From Microlunatus sagamiharensis (lineage in GTDB: Bacteria > Actinomycetota > Actinomycetes > Propionibacteriales > Propionibacteriaceae): a DNA stretch of 64,000 nucleotides. Location of the stretch: positions 1,178,001 through 1,242,000 of the forward strand of contig NZ_LT629799.1 of assembly GCF_900105785.1 (NCBI RefSeq), given 5' to 3'. Below, piece after piece: positions 1-10,165 of the stretch. A program made the translations under genes and the position numbers. Position 1 is the first letter of the stretch. Every line of letters begins with the position of its first letter. The notes beneath the pieces were generated by a model that worked only from the letters and a program-made list of their open reading frames with translations, was not told the DNA's origin and did no database searches.

Positions 1-547
1 GCGCGAGGCCGCCGACCAGCAGGCCCCAGCGGGGCTCGGCGTCCACGTCGCCCCGCAGCAGGCCGGCGTACAGCGGGAGGTAGGCGAGCAGCTGCAGGAC
101 CAGCGCGACGTACGCGGGCGCGTGGTCGACGAGGTCGCCGAGGACCCGGCTGCCCCAGCGCGCGTACTGGTCACGGCGCCATCGCGGTCGGGGCCGAGCG
201 TGCGCCGGCCAGCCGGGGAGGGGTGCCGGCCAGCCCGGGACCGGACCGGGCGGCGCCGACCATCCGACGTCCGGCGGTCCCGTCCATCCCGGCGGCAGGG
301 GAGCGGGCGGCGTCCAGGGCGCCGGGCCGGGCGTCCACGGAGCCCACGAGGGGGAGGCACCGGGAGCGGGCGGACGAGCCGAGGGCGCGGGTGCTCCGGG
401 CACGCCGAACCGGGTCACCCGGCCGTAGACGGGGCCGGAGGGCTGGCTCGGACCGCCTCCCGCGGCGGACGCCGGGTCGGGCGCGGGGGCAGGTGGCACG
501 TCCGGCCCCGACGGCTCCTGCTGGTCGCGACCGGTCTGCTCGCCCAC
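1..547 (-). CDS. RDD-family membrane protein, N-terminal part (runs off the window)
   Basis: Reading the minus strand from GTG at 547 gives an open frame of 182 codons that continues past base 1. GGAGGG lies six bases upstream of the GTG. The first 120 or so residues are a low-complexity region rich in Pro, Gly and Trp, with repeated PGW/PPGW units. A basic segment (RPRPRWRRDQYARWGSR) and a hydrophobic helix (AYVALVLQLLAYLPLYAG) follow. A Pro/Trp-rich cytoplasmic tail before an RDD domain is common in actinobacterial membrane proteins of unknown role. The RDD assignment rests on the start of the domain only (SRVLGDLVDHAPAYVALVLQ). The rest of the gene is outside the window. Confidence 0.6.
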   Translation of the reverse strand, partial: MGEQTGRDQQEPSGPDVPPAPAPDPASAAGGGPSQPSGPVYGRVTRFGVPGAPAPSARPPAPGASPSWAPWTPGPAPWTPPAPLPPGWTGPPDVGWSAPPGPVPGWPAPLPGWPAHARPRPRWRRDQYARWGSRVLGDLVDHAPAYVALVLQLLAYLPLYAGLLRGDVDAEPRWGLLVGGLA

Positions 548-641
548 GTGCCCTCCTGCTCGAGCGCCCCGGCCTCGAGGCGCAGCCCAGGTTAAGGCGC
601 GTCCGGTCCGCGCGGACCGCACGCGAGGCAGAATGTCGGGC

Positions 642-1097
642 ATGGCGACGAGGGTGGCGGGCTCGAGGACTCCGACGGCCCACGGCGACGGTGCAGCCGC
701 CGCGTTCTCCCCGCGCACGGCGCTGCGCCCGCTCGTCGGGTTCTTCGCGACCGGGCTCGGCCTCAGCGCCCTCTACGCCACGACGGGCATCGGCGTCAGC
801 TGCCCGTTCCGCGTCGTCACCGGCTGGGACTGCCCCCTGTGCGGCGGCACCCGGATGGGCAGTGCCCTGCTCCACGGCGACGTCGCGACCGCCTTCGCCT
901 TCAACCCGCTCGCGCTGGTGCTGATCGCCGTGCTGGGCGTGATCGGGCTCTGCTGGGTGGTCGAGGCCCTCGGCGGTCCGGCGGTGCGGCTCCCCGCAGC
1001 GGTGCGGCAGCGCTGGCGGCGCACCACGCCCACGCAGCGCCTGGTCGCGTTCTTCGCGGTGGGTGTCGCCTACACCCTCGTGCGCAACCTGACCTGA
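642..1097 (+). CDS. DUF2752 domain-containing membrane protein
   Basis: The protein has 151 residues. It carries the DUF2752 signature [18 protein letters not shown], with a cysteine before a CPxCGGTR motif and hydrophobic segments on both sides. After the motif come a long transmembrane helix ([19 protein letters not shown]) and a C-terminal one ending in [10 protein letters not shown]. The family's function is unknown; the conserved cysteines suggest metal or disulfide chemistry at the membrane. The ATG at 642 is preferred because CAGAAT sits seven bases upstream, matching the leaderless pattern in this window. An in-frame ATG at 633 would add three residues. The divergent neighbour is the RDD-family gene. 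Confidence 0.8.
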   Translation: MATRVAGSRTPTAHGDGAAAAFSPRTALRPLVGFFATGLGLSALYATTGIGVSCPFRVVTGWDCPLCGGTRMGSALLHGDVATAFAFNPLALVLIAVLGVIGLCWVVEALGGPAVRLPAAVRQRWRRTTPTQRLVAFFAVGVAYTLVRNLT

Positions 1098-1328
1098 CCC
1101 ACGGCCGGTCATCCGGCTCTCTCCCGCAGCAGCGGCCTGCGGCCTCAGGGCGGTCCACGCCGGCGTCGTCCACGCCGCGTCGTCCACGCCTGGACCGTCC
1201 ACGCCTGCACCGTCCGTGCCTGGGTCCCGTCGGCCCGGCAGGTGCGCCCCCGCCCTCGTCGCGCCGCGTCCCGGCGGCTGCCCCGGCGTGTCCTGCGACG
1301 CGACGCGCGAAAGTGTCAGTCCTCTTGC
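1098..1328. other. Intergenic region upstream of the nrdR control region
   Basis: I see no plausible gene in the roughly 400 bases between the DUF2752 gene and nrdR; the frames crossing it are low-complexity shadows. The left half holds short imperfect tandem repeats, annotated separately. The right half becomes noticeably AT-richer and holds the NrdR boxes. Confidence 0.5.
1153..1220 (+). repeat. Five imperfect 14-15-bp tandem repeats of GTCCACGCC
   Basis: GTCCACGCC occurs at 1153, 1168, 1182 and 1197, with a decayed copy (GTCCGTGCC) at 1212. The spacing is 14-15 bases. The block is non-coding as far as I can tell and lies upstream of the NrdR-controlled promoter. It may simply be slippage-derived. 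Confidence 0.6.
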
Positions 1329-1402
1329 ACATAGTGGGTCCCGGTCGTAAGGTCACTACATCTAGTGGTTACACCGCTGTAGTTCATCCACAACTAGTGG
1401 TC
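1329..1402 (+). promoter_or_regulatory. Three phased NrdR boxes upstream of nrdR-nrdJ
   Basis: TAGTGG occurs at 1332, 1363 and 1395, each time inside a partial palindrome: CACATAGTGGG, CACTACATCTAGTGGT and CCACAACTAGTGG. The middle box is closest to the NrdR consensus (roughly ACACWATATWTAGTGT). The spacings are 31 and 32 bases, about three helical turns, which matches the known requirement for a pair of boxes on one face of the DNA. The region is AT-richer than its surroundings and sits about 100 bases before nrdR. The expected role is autoregulation and repression of ribonucleotide reductase when ATP/dATP-bound NrdR binds. Confidence 0.75.
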
Positions 1403-1504
1403 GGTTACCCACACAAGTCCACAGCACGGTCCACACGTCCTCCCCAGGGTTGTCCCCAGGGGCCGACGGTCAAACGGTGCGGAACGGGTCGAGAGGAGCC
1501 GCAG

Positions 1505-2074
1505 GTGCACTGCCCGTACTGCCGTCACGGCGACTCCAAGGTGCTCGACTCGCGCACCGCCGAGGACGGCGGCAGCATCCGCCGCCGCCGCCAGTGCCCG
1601 GTCTGCGAGCGTCGTTTCACCACCGTCGAGCAGATGCAGCTCGTGGTGGTCAAGCGCAGCGGCGTGGTCGAGCCGTTCAGCCGCGACAAGGCGGTGTCCG
1701 GGGTGCGCAAGGCCTGCAAGGGCCGCCCGGTCACGGAGACCCAGCTCGCCCGGCTCGGCCAGCTGGTCGAGGACTCGCTGCGGGCCTGCGGCCAGCCCGA
1801 GATCCCCGCGGACGAGGTCGGTGTGGCGATCCTCGGTCCCCTCCGCGAGCTCGACCAGGTGGCCTACCTGCGCTTCGCGAGCGTCTACCGGCAGTTCCGC
1901 TCGGTCGACGACTTCGAGTCCGAGATCGCGCTGCTGCGCGCCGAGGGGGAGCCGGCGGGCATCGAGCCGCTCATCCCCGACCCGCTGCTCGACTCCAAGG
2001 TCGCGAGCTTCACCCCGCACCGCCTGACCCCGCGCCGCCGCCCCGCCGGTGGCGGGGGTCAGCCCCCGCCCTGA
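1505..2074 (+). CDS. nrdR: Transcriptional repressor NrdR
   Basis: This is a repressor of ribonucleotide reductase genes with a zinc ribbon and an ATP-cone. The N-terminus starts [16 protein letters not shown] and holds a CPYC/CPVC zinc ribbon with the conserved [15 protein letters not shown]. The ATP-cone follows from about residue 45 ([24 protein letters not shown]). GTG at 1505 is the start because it places HCPYC at the N-terminus as in the family, with GAGGAG about eight bases upstream. The protein has 189 residues; NrdR is usually 150-160. The extra 30 or so are a Pro/Arg/Gly-rich tail. nrdJ follows, and the boxes upstream indicate autoregulation. Confidence 0.95.
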   Translation: MHCPYCRHGDSKVLDSRTAEDGGSIRRRRQCPVCERRFTTVEQMQLVVVKRSGVVEPFSRDKAVSGVRKACKGRPVTETQLARLGQLVEDSLRACGQPEIPADEVGVAILGPLRELDQVAYLRFASVYRQFRSVDDFESEIALLRAEGEPAGIEPLIPDPLLDSKVASFTPHRLTPRRRPAGGGGQPPP

Positions 2075-2088
2075 GGGGCGCCCCGACT

Positions 2089-2138
2089 CCGGGGCCGGGA
2101 GCGCATTGCTGGGGAAGGCAGCGCGCTCTCGGCCCCGG
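2089..2138 (+). terminator. Strong hairpin between nrdR and nrdJ
   Basis: The arms 2089-2104 and 2123-2138 pair at 15 of 16 positions (left arm CCGGGGCCGGGAGCGC) around an 18-base loop. No U-tract follows, which is normal in such GC-rich genomes. It starts 15 bases after the nrdR stop, so it could end nrdR transcription, attenuate read-through, or act as a processing or stability hairpin in an nrdR-nrdJ mRNA. Confidence 0.55.
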
Positions 2139-2227
2139 TCCCAGCCCGACGTACGCACCGCCAGCACCCCCGAGCGGCGGGGCAGCGTCAACCAGCACGA
2201 CCGGTCCTGACGGGTCGGAGCACCACC

Positions 2228-2245
2228 CCGGGCCCAAGGGCCCGG
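2228..2245 (+). other. Short perfect hairpin in the nrdJ leader
   Basis: CCGGGCCC and GGGCCCGG are separated by only two bases (AA) about 90 bases before nrdJ. With the hairpin at 2089-2138 it makes the roughly 255-base nrdR-nrdJ gap highly structured. I could not find the conserved GCCACTG element of a cobalamin riboswitch. Confidence 0.4.
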
Positions 2246-2331
2246 ACCCGCACCAGAGCACGACCCGGGGACTACCAGCCCAGCGCAGACCGTTCTACGA
2301 GGGACGGCGTGCACGTCAGGAAGAAGGACAG

Positions 2332-5220
<2,889 letters not shown>

Positions 5221-5235
5221 TCCTCGCCTGACCTC

Positions 5236-5271
5236 GACCGGCCCGGTCCCCACCAGGGGGCCGGGCCGGTC
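5236..5271 (+). terminator. Rho-independent-type terminator after nrdJ
   Basis: ACCGGCCCGGTCCCC pairs with GGGGGCCGGGCCGGT around a four-base loop, about 16 bases after the nrdJ stop. The stem is about 15 bp with a single mismatch, followed by the T-containing stretch CTGGTCGTGG. Confidence 0.75.
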
Positions 5272-5306
5272 TGGTCGTGGGGCGGCGGACCTGGGATCGT
5301 CGGTCC

Positions 5307-6428
5307 GTGGCCAGCGCGCTGGAGGACCTGCTCGTCCGTCACGTGGAGGCGGGCACGGTGCCCGGCGCGATCGGACTGCTCGGGCGCGACGACCCGGAGG
5401 TCGTCGCCGTCGGCGTGGCCGCCGTCGGCGGACCGGCGCTGCGTGATGACGCCATCGTCCGCATCCAGTCGATGACCAAGGCGGTCACGGCAGTGGCTGT
5501 GCTGCGGCTGGTCGAGGCGGGACGCCTCGGGCTCGACGACAGCGTCGAGCCGTGGCTGCCAGAGCTCGCCCGTCGACGGGTGCTGCGGGCCCCGACCGCC
5601 GCGCTCGACGACACGGAACCGGCCGTCCGGCCGATCACGGTGCGCCACCTGCTCACGAACACGTCGGGCTACGGCATGCTCCTCGAACCGTCACCCCTTG
5701 CGGAGGCGATGGCCGCCAACGCCACCGAGGCCGGGCCGAACCCGTTCCCGGGCAGCGCGGACGCGTGGATGGGCCGACTCGCCGGGCTGCCGCTGGCGTT
5801 CCAGCCGGGGGAGGGCTGGCGCTACCACCACTCGTACGCGGTGCTGGGCGTCCTGGTCTCGAGGCTGACCGGGCGCGGGTTCGGCGAGCACCTCGCCGAC
5901 GACCTCCTCGGGCCGCTGGGGATGGTCGACACCGGGCTGTGGGTCCCGACCGCGGAGCTGCACCGGCTGCCGGCGGCGTACCGGCACGACGGCGAGCGGC
6001 TGGTCGAGACCGAGCCGGCGGGCGGCGGCGCGTACGCGGGTCCGCCGGACGTCGACGTCAGCCACGGCGAGCTCGTCTCGACCGCGCGCGACTACCACCG
6101 CTTCCTCCGGGCCCTCGTGACGGGCGAGGACGTCGGAGGTCCTCCGCTCGTCTCTGCCGCGCACCGGCGCCTCATGACGAGCGACCAGGTCGCTCCCGCG
6201 CTCAAGACGCCGACGAGCTTCTTCCCCGGCTTCTGGGACACGACGGGGTGGGGCTTCGGCGTCGGCGTGGTGACGACCGACCCGCACCGCGGCCGGTTCG
6301 GCTGGTCGGGAGGCCAGGGGACCGACTTCTTCGTCGACCCCGACGGCACGGTCGGGGTGCTCCTCACCCAGGTCGAGCTCGGCGAGCACGTGTGGCCCCT
6401 CGTGGAGGAGTTCCAGGCCCTCGCCTGA
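5307..6428 (+). CDS. Serine hydrolase of the beta-lactamase/PBP class C family
   Basis: The protein has 373 residues. The SxxK active site is in IQSMTKAVTAVAVLRLVEAG (Ser and Lys of SMTK), and YHHSYAVLG supplies the YxN-like Tyr motif. The end has GFGVGVVTTDPHRGRFGWSGG, matching the family's HxG-type third motif as WSG. No signal peptide is visible, so it is probably a cytoplasmic esterase or D-aminopeptidase-like enzyme rather than a resistance beta-lactamase. GTG at 5307 fits the promoter spacing better than an in-frame GTG at 5277, which falls close to the preceding terminator. Its substrate cannot be read from the sequence. Confidence 0.85.
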   Translation: MASALEDLLVRHVEAGTVPGAIGLLGRDDPEVVAVGVAAVGGPALRDDAIVRIQSMTKAVTAVAVLRLVEAGRLGLDDSVEPWLPELARRRVLRAPTAALDDTEPAVRPITVRHLLTNTSGYGMLLEPSPLAEAMAANATEAGPNPFPGSADAWMGRLAGLPLAFQPGEGWRYHHSYAVLGVLVSRLTGRGFGEHLADDLLGPLGMVDTGLWVPTAELHRLPAAYRHDGERLVETEPAGGGAYAGPPDVDVSHGELVSTARDYHRFLRALVTGEDVGGPPLVSAAHRRLMTSDQVAPALKTPTSFFPGFWDTTGWGFGVGVVTTDPHRGRFGWSGGQGTDFFVDPDGTVGVLLTQVELGEHVWPLVEEFQALA

Positions 6429-6457
6429 GCGGCGCCGCTACGCGGCGGCGCACCCGG

Positions 6458-7498
6458 CTACTGCAGAGGGAACGGGGACTGCGCGGACGCGGGCAGGGCG
6501 CTCGTCTCGACCGAGGCGACCCACTTGACCCACCAGAAGCCGCGGTGCCCGGGCGCGACCAGCCGTACGGGTGCGCCGTAGCCGGCGCTGAGGCGTGCGC
6601 CCTCGACCCGCGTGCACAGGAACAGCGCGCCTGCCGCGTCGACGTCGAACCGGCGTCGGTAGCCCGTCACGCTCGTGACCACGAGGCTCCGCGCCTCGGC
6701 GAGCGCGGACGCGGGGAGCAGGTCGGCCAGCGCGACACCGGTCCAGGTCGCGTCGGCGTACCAGCCGGTCGTGCAGTCGAGGCGCGCCCGCACGGGTCCG
6801 CCGCGCGCGTCGAGGTCGGCCGCGGTGACTCCGACGCCGGCGATCGTCACCTCCTGGGCCTGCTCGGCGGCGCCGGGGACACGGTCGAGCAGCCAGATGG
6901 TCGCGGGGACGTCGGCGGCCGGGATGCGGTGCGAGCCGGTGGCGGTGCGGCGCTCGGCGGCCCCGCTCGCGACGGTCACCCCGTCGAGCGCGACGAAGGT
7001 CCCAGCGGCCGCCGCGGTGAACGCCGCCGTCCGCAGCAGCTGGCGACGCCCCGCGTCGGTGCGCCGGACGAGCCGGGGCCGCCAGTGCCGGACCACGTGG
7101 GTGGCGAGGAGGGCGACGATCCCCACGGCCGACCCGACGTGGACCTGGATCGGGGTCAGGGCGCCGCCGCGGACGTCCGGACCGACGAGCACCTCGACCA
7201 CCCCGGCCACGACGCAGGTGACGACGAGCAGGGCCAGCGCCAGCCCCAGGGGGGTGACGCGCGGGGCCCGCCGGACGACGACGACCTTCCACGGCACGAG
7301 CGCGAGGAGGCCGAGCCCGAGCACGCCGTGGGCGACCGCGGCCGCGCGGGCCGTCACGAGACCGGCCGTGGCGAAGGCGAGCCCGCCGGTGGCCAGGCTG
7401 CCGAGCAGCAGGAGCAGGAGCCCGGCGTTCGTCCGCCGTCCCGCGCGCCGCAGCACCCGGCGCGGCGCGAGCGCGTGCGGACGGACGGGCGTGCTCAC
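6458..7498 (-). CDS. Membrane-anchored molybdopterin-dependent oxidoreductase (sulfite-oxidase fold)
   Basis: The protein has 346 residues. The first 145 or so form about four transmembrane helices with histidines (AVAHGVLGLG, QVHVGSAVGIVALLATHVVRHW) that could ligate a b-type haem. A basic RRQLLRTAAFTAAAAGTF segment leads into the soluble domain. That domain has the family's Cys-containing strand RLDCTTGWYADATWTGV, with Cys near residue 242 as presumed Mo ligand, and later VTGYRRRFDVD and APGHRGFWWVKWV. This matches the YedY/SorA-like PF00174 family. The physiological substrate is unknown. GTG at 7498 is chosen because GGAG lies seven bases upstream and the longer frame would overlap the PrsW gene that precedes it on the same strand. 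Confidence 0.85.
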   Translation of the reverse strand: MSTPVRPHALAPRRVLRRAGRRTNAGLLLLLLGSLATGGLAFATAGLVTARAAAVAHGVLGLGLLALVPWKVVVVRRAPRVTPLGLALALLVVTCVVAGVVEVLVGPDVRGGALTPIQVHVGSAVGIVALLATHVVRHWRPRLVRRTDAGRRQLLRTAAFTAAAAGTFVALDGVTVASGAAERRTATGSHRIPAADVPATIWLLDRVPGAAEQAQEVTIAGVGVTAADLDARGGPVRARLDCTTGWYADATWTGVALADLLPASALAEARSLVVTSVTGYRRRFDVDAAGALFLCTRVEGARLSAGYGAPVRLVAPGHRGFWWVKWVASVETSALPASAQSPFPLQ

Positions 7499-7515
7499 TG
7501 CGCTCCGCGTCCGGC

Positions 7516-8781
7516 TCAGGACCAGCCGGCGCGGGTGGGGCGTGTGCCCGCGCCCGGCCCGTACCACTCGGGCAGCCCCGGCGGGATCCAGCCGGGAGCG
7601 GTCGCGGCGCCGGGTGGACCTCCCGGGAGCGTGGGCTGCGGCAGCTCCGGCGGCAGGACGACGAACGGTCGGAGCGCCGCCGCCCGGTCGAGCAGGCCGA
7701 GCATGCGCTGGTTGACGTCGCGCGGGGCGGTGCCGTTGACGAAGCGGTTGTGCAGGAAGGCGATCTCGATCATGGTCTGCTGGAACGCCCGCAGCGCCTG
7801 CGCCGCCGGCTTGCCCGCCCGCATCCGGGCGTAGCGGCGGGCGGAGACCCGGTCGGAGATGCGCGCCACCCAGCGCACCTCCTCCGGACGGGTCCAGCCC
7901 ATCTGGACCGTCTGCTGCAGGGCGGTGAGGAGCATCCGGCCCTCGCGCGAGCGGGCCCAGATGGCGATCGAGATGATCACGATCAGCAGCGGCAGCATGA
8001 TCAGCCCGTACGCGGTGAGGAAGCCGCGGCCGCCGTACACGGTGCTGCCGTTCCAGATGCCGTGCAGCACGATGCCGGTCAGGTAGCCGAGCAGCGGGGC
8101 GACGACCTGCTTGGCCCTCGACGTCGACGTGGCGCCGATGCCGAAGCCGAGGCCGGTGGCCGCCGTGAACAGCGGGTGCGCGAAGGGGCTCATCACCCCG
8201 CGCAGGACGACGGTGGTCGTCAGGCCGGCCGCACCGCCCTCGTTCAGGGCCGACAGGTAGTAGAGGATGTCCTCCACGAAGGCGAAGCCGACGCCGACCA
8301 GCGCGCCGTAGACGACGCCGTCGAGCAGGCCGTGGACCTGCGAGCGCCGCAGCAGCACGACGGCGACGAGGAAGAGGCCCTTGCCGGTCTCCTCGACCAC
8401 GGGCGCGACGATCGCGAACGAGGCGAACGACTCGTTGCCCGTCACCAGCGCCGCGGCCGACTCGACGACGAAGCTGAGGATGACCGCGACCACGCCGCCC
8501 CAGCCGATCGCCGCGAGGCGGTAACGGGCGGGCTCGGGCTCGTAGCGGTCGAGCCAGAAGATCACCAGCAGGATGACCGGGAAGGCCAGCGCGGCGAGGA
8601 ACGTCACCAGCGCGACCGGACCGAGGCCGCCGAAGGCGACGAACAGCCCGGCGATGACCAGCGCGCCCACCCCGAGGACGGCTGTCGTCACCCAGGTCAG
8701 GGCCGACCGCGGGTGGTGCAGCAGCGCGGGCGGGACGACGGCGCCGCCACCCGTCACGGGCACCGGTGACCGACCACTCAT
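7516..8781 (-). CDS. PrsW-family intramembrane metalloprotease
   Basis: The protein has 421 residues and about eight predicted membrane segments. It carries the three PrsW motifs: VVEETGKGLF (EExxK), FVEDILYY (FxxxE) and HPLFTAATGLGFG with its zinc-binding His. The PrsW prototype in Bacillus subtilis clips the anti-sigma factor RsiW. The substrate here is unknown and no anti-sigma gene is adjacent. The C-terminal 110 residues are cytoplasmic and Pro-rich at the end (PELPQPTLPGGPPGAATAP), an extension typical of actinobacterial members. ATG at 8781 is preceded by GGAGGAG at good spacing. The molybdopterin oxidoreductase gene starts 17 bases downstream, so the two probably form an operon. Confidence 0.9.
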   Translation of the reverse strand: MSGRSPVPVTGGGAVVPPALLHHPRSALTWVTTAVLGVGALVIAGLFVAFGGLGPVALVTFLAALAFPVILLVIFWLDRYEPEPARYRLAAIGWGGVVAVILSFVVESAAALVTGNESFASFAIVAPVVEETGKGLFLVAVVLLRRSQVHGLLDGVVYGALVGVGFAFVEDILYYLSALNEGGAAGLTTTVVLRGVMSPFAHPLFTAATGLGFGIGATSTSRAKQVVAPLLGYLTGIVLHGIWNGSTVYGGRGFLTAYGLIMLPLLIVIISIAIWARSREGRMLLTALQQTVQMGWTRPEEVRWVARISDRVSARRYARMRAGKPAAQALRAFQQTMIEIAFLHNRFVNGTAPRDVNQRMLGLLDRAAALRPFVVLPPELPQPTLPGGPPGAATAPGWIPPGLPEWYGPGAGTRPTRAGWS

Positions 8782-8949
8782 GGCTCGACTCCTCCTCGAC
8801 GCGGGGTGGATCCGGGTGCGCCGGGGACCACCCTAGGTTTCGGGCGACCTGCCCGCACGCCCGCCGGGCCGACGCGCACGAGGCGGGTCCGGGTCGGCCT
8901 CGGCGGGCGACGCGTGCGCTAGGTTCGGGCTCGTGAGGAGGTGCGCGGC

Positions 8950-9930
8950 GTGAGCGGGGTCGACGGGATCGACGACTTCGACATCGACCGCGCCATCGAG
9001 CAGGCCTGGAGCGAGTTCGGTGCCCGGCTCGCCGAGGTGCTCTCGATGGTCGACGAGTCCGGCGACCTCACGATCGGCACGCCCACGGGCGACGGCGCCC
9101 CCGACAGTTGGGTGCGCTTCTCGAGCCCCGCGCGCGACCGGGTCCGGGCCGTGGCCGGCGTGGCGGCCGGCCGGACGCAGACCGAGCAGGTCGACGCCCT
9201 CGCCGCCGACGGCTGGGAGCGCTGCGACCCCTCGGGCGCGGACGCCCCGGGCCTGGAGCACCTGCGCGCCGAGTGCGCGCAGGAGGAGTCCGAGACGCTC
9301 GCCGAGCAGGCCGTCCGTGCGCTGCGCGACGTCTTCGGCGTGCAGCACCCCGTATTCCTCGCTCCCGACCAGCTCGCCGAGGTGCTCCAGCCCGAGGTCG
9401 CCGAGACGACCGAGCCGACGCCACCCTCGACGAACGGCTCCACCGGCGCCGTCCTCGAGCCCGCCCGCCTGCCGCGCCGGGGCACGCCGATCGAGGTAGA
9501 TCCCGACGACCTCAACGCCACGCTGCCCGACGGCCCGGGCCACCTGAGCCGGCTCGTCGACGCCGAGCTGACGAGCATGTACGGCCACCCGCCCTACCGC
9601 GACAACGAGGGCGACGTCGCCATCCGCGTCGGCTCGACGATGCTCTTCCTGCGCACCAGCGGCGACGGCAAGGAGGTCACGGTCTTCGCGGCCGTGGTCC
9701 ACGACGTCTCCGGCCGCTCGCGCGCCGCCGAGGTCGTCAACGACCTGAACGTCGAGTCGCGCTGGGTCAAGTTCCAGCTCGTGCGCGACCGGGTGTTCGC
9801 CAGCATCTCGGTGCTCGCGCAGCCCTTCGTGCCGGCCCACCTGCACCAGGCCGTCCGCGTCCTCTCCGACGTCGCGGACGGCATCGACGAGGACCTGGCG
9901 GCGAAGCTGGACGGAAGAACCACGTTCTAG
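8950..9930 (+). CDS. YbjN / type III-chaperone-like domain protein
   Basis: The protein has 326 residues. An N-terminal part of about 150 residues resembles the TY-Chap/YbjN-type fold (DIDRAIEQAWSEFGARLAEVL; SWVRFSSPARDRVRAV). A linker follows, then a second alpha/beta domain (LSRLVDAELTSMYGHPPYRD, VAIRVGSTMLFLRTSG, VNDLNVESRWVKFQL) with the usual YbjN order. Such proteins are predicted peptide-binding chaperones in actinobacteria; the role is inferred from fold only. GTG at 8950 has GAGGAGG ideally placed upstream. An in-frame GTG at 8941 is less likely. The stop codon is followed within two bases by a 128-bp palindrome. Confidence 0.75.
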   Translation: MSGVDGIDDFDIDRAIEQAWSEFGARLAEVLSMVDESGDLTIGTPTGDGAPDSWVRFSSPARDRVRAVAGVAAGRTQTEQVDALAADGWERCDPSGADAPGLEHLRAECAQEESETLAEQAVRALRDVFGVQHPVFLAPDQLAEVLQPEVAETTEPTPPSTNGSTGAVLEPARLPRRGTPIEVDPDDLNATLPDGPGHLSRLVDAELTSMYGHPPYRDNEGDVAIRVGSTMLFLRTSGDGKEVTVFAAVVHDVSGRSRAAEVVNDLNVESRWVKFQLVRDRVFASISVLAQPFVPAHLHQAVRVLSDVADGIDEDLAAKLDGRTTF

Positions 9931-9932
9931 TC

Positions 9933-10060
9933 CTCGCTCGTACGCGGTCGTCCGCCCTGGACCTGCCGTCTTCCTCCTCCCGCGTCACGACGATGAAGCG
10001 TTGTCGTGACGCGCTCGTCGTCCAGACGGCAGGGGGCGGACTCCCTCTCGTACGAGCGAG
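9933..10060. repeat. 128-bp imperfect palindrome
   Basis: Three paired blocks share one centre near 9997: CTCGCTCGTACG (9933-9944) with 10049-10060, CTGCCGTCT (9963-9971) with 10024-10032, and GCGTCACGAC (9982-9991) with 10003-10012. GTCCGCCC/GGGCGGAC-like segments between them also nearly pair. The whole element would fold into one long hairpin with bulges. It lies just after the YbjN-like gene and before the hrpA promoter. It is far larger than a terminator; an ncRNA, a decayed miniature mobile element or a REP-like element are possibilities. Confidence 0.75.
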
Positions 10061-10152
10061 CGGTCCACTTCCTGCGGAGCGGGTAGCGGTGTCCGGTGCG
10101 GTCTGCTTCCACTTCGGGTCTCCGGACACGCGGTCCGGCTGGCTCGTCCGAC

Positions 10153-10158
10153 TAGCCT
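10153..10158 (+). promoter_or_regulatory. -10 element of leaderless hrpA promoter
   Basis: TAGCCT lies seven bases before the GTG start, so transcription would begin at or next to the start codon. No Shine-Dalgarno sequence is present. Confidence 0.55.
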
Positions 10159-10165
10159 GGGTCCA

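Noticed and set aside
2075-2331. Cobalamin riboswitch upstream of nrdJ
   Set aside because: B12 control would make sense for NrdJ, but I found no GCCACTG box or related conserved core. The hairpins present are simple stems.
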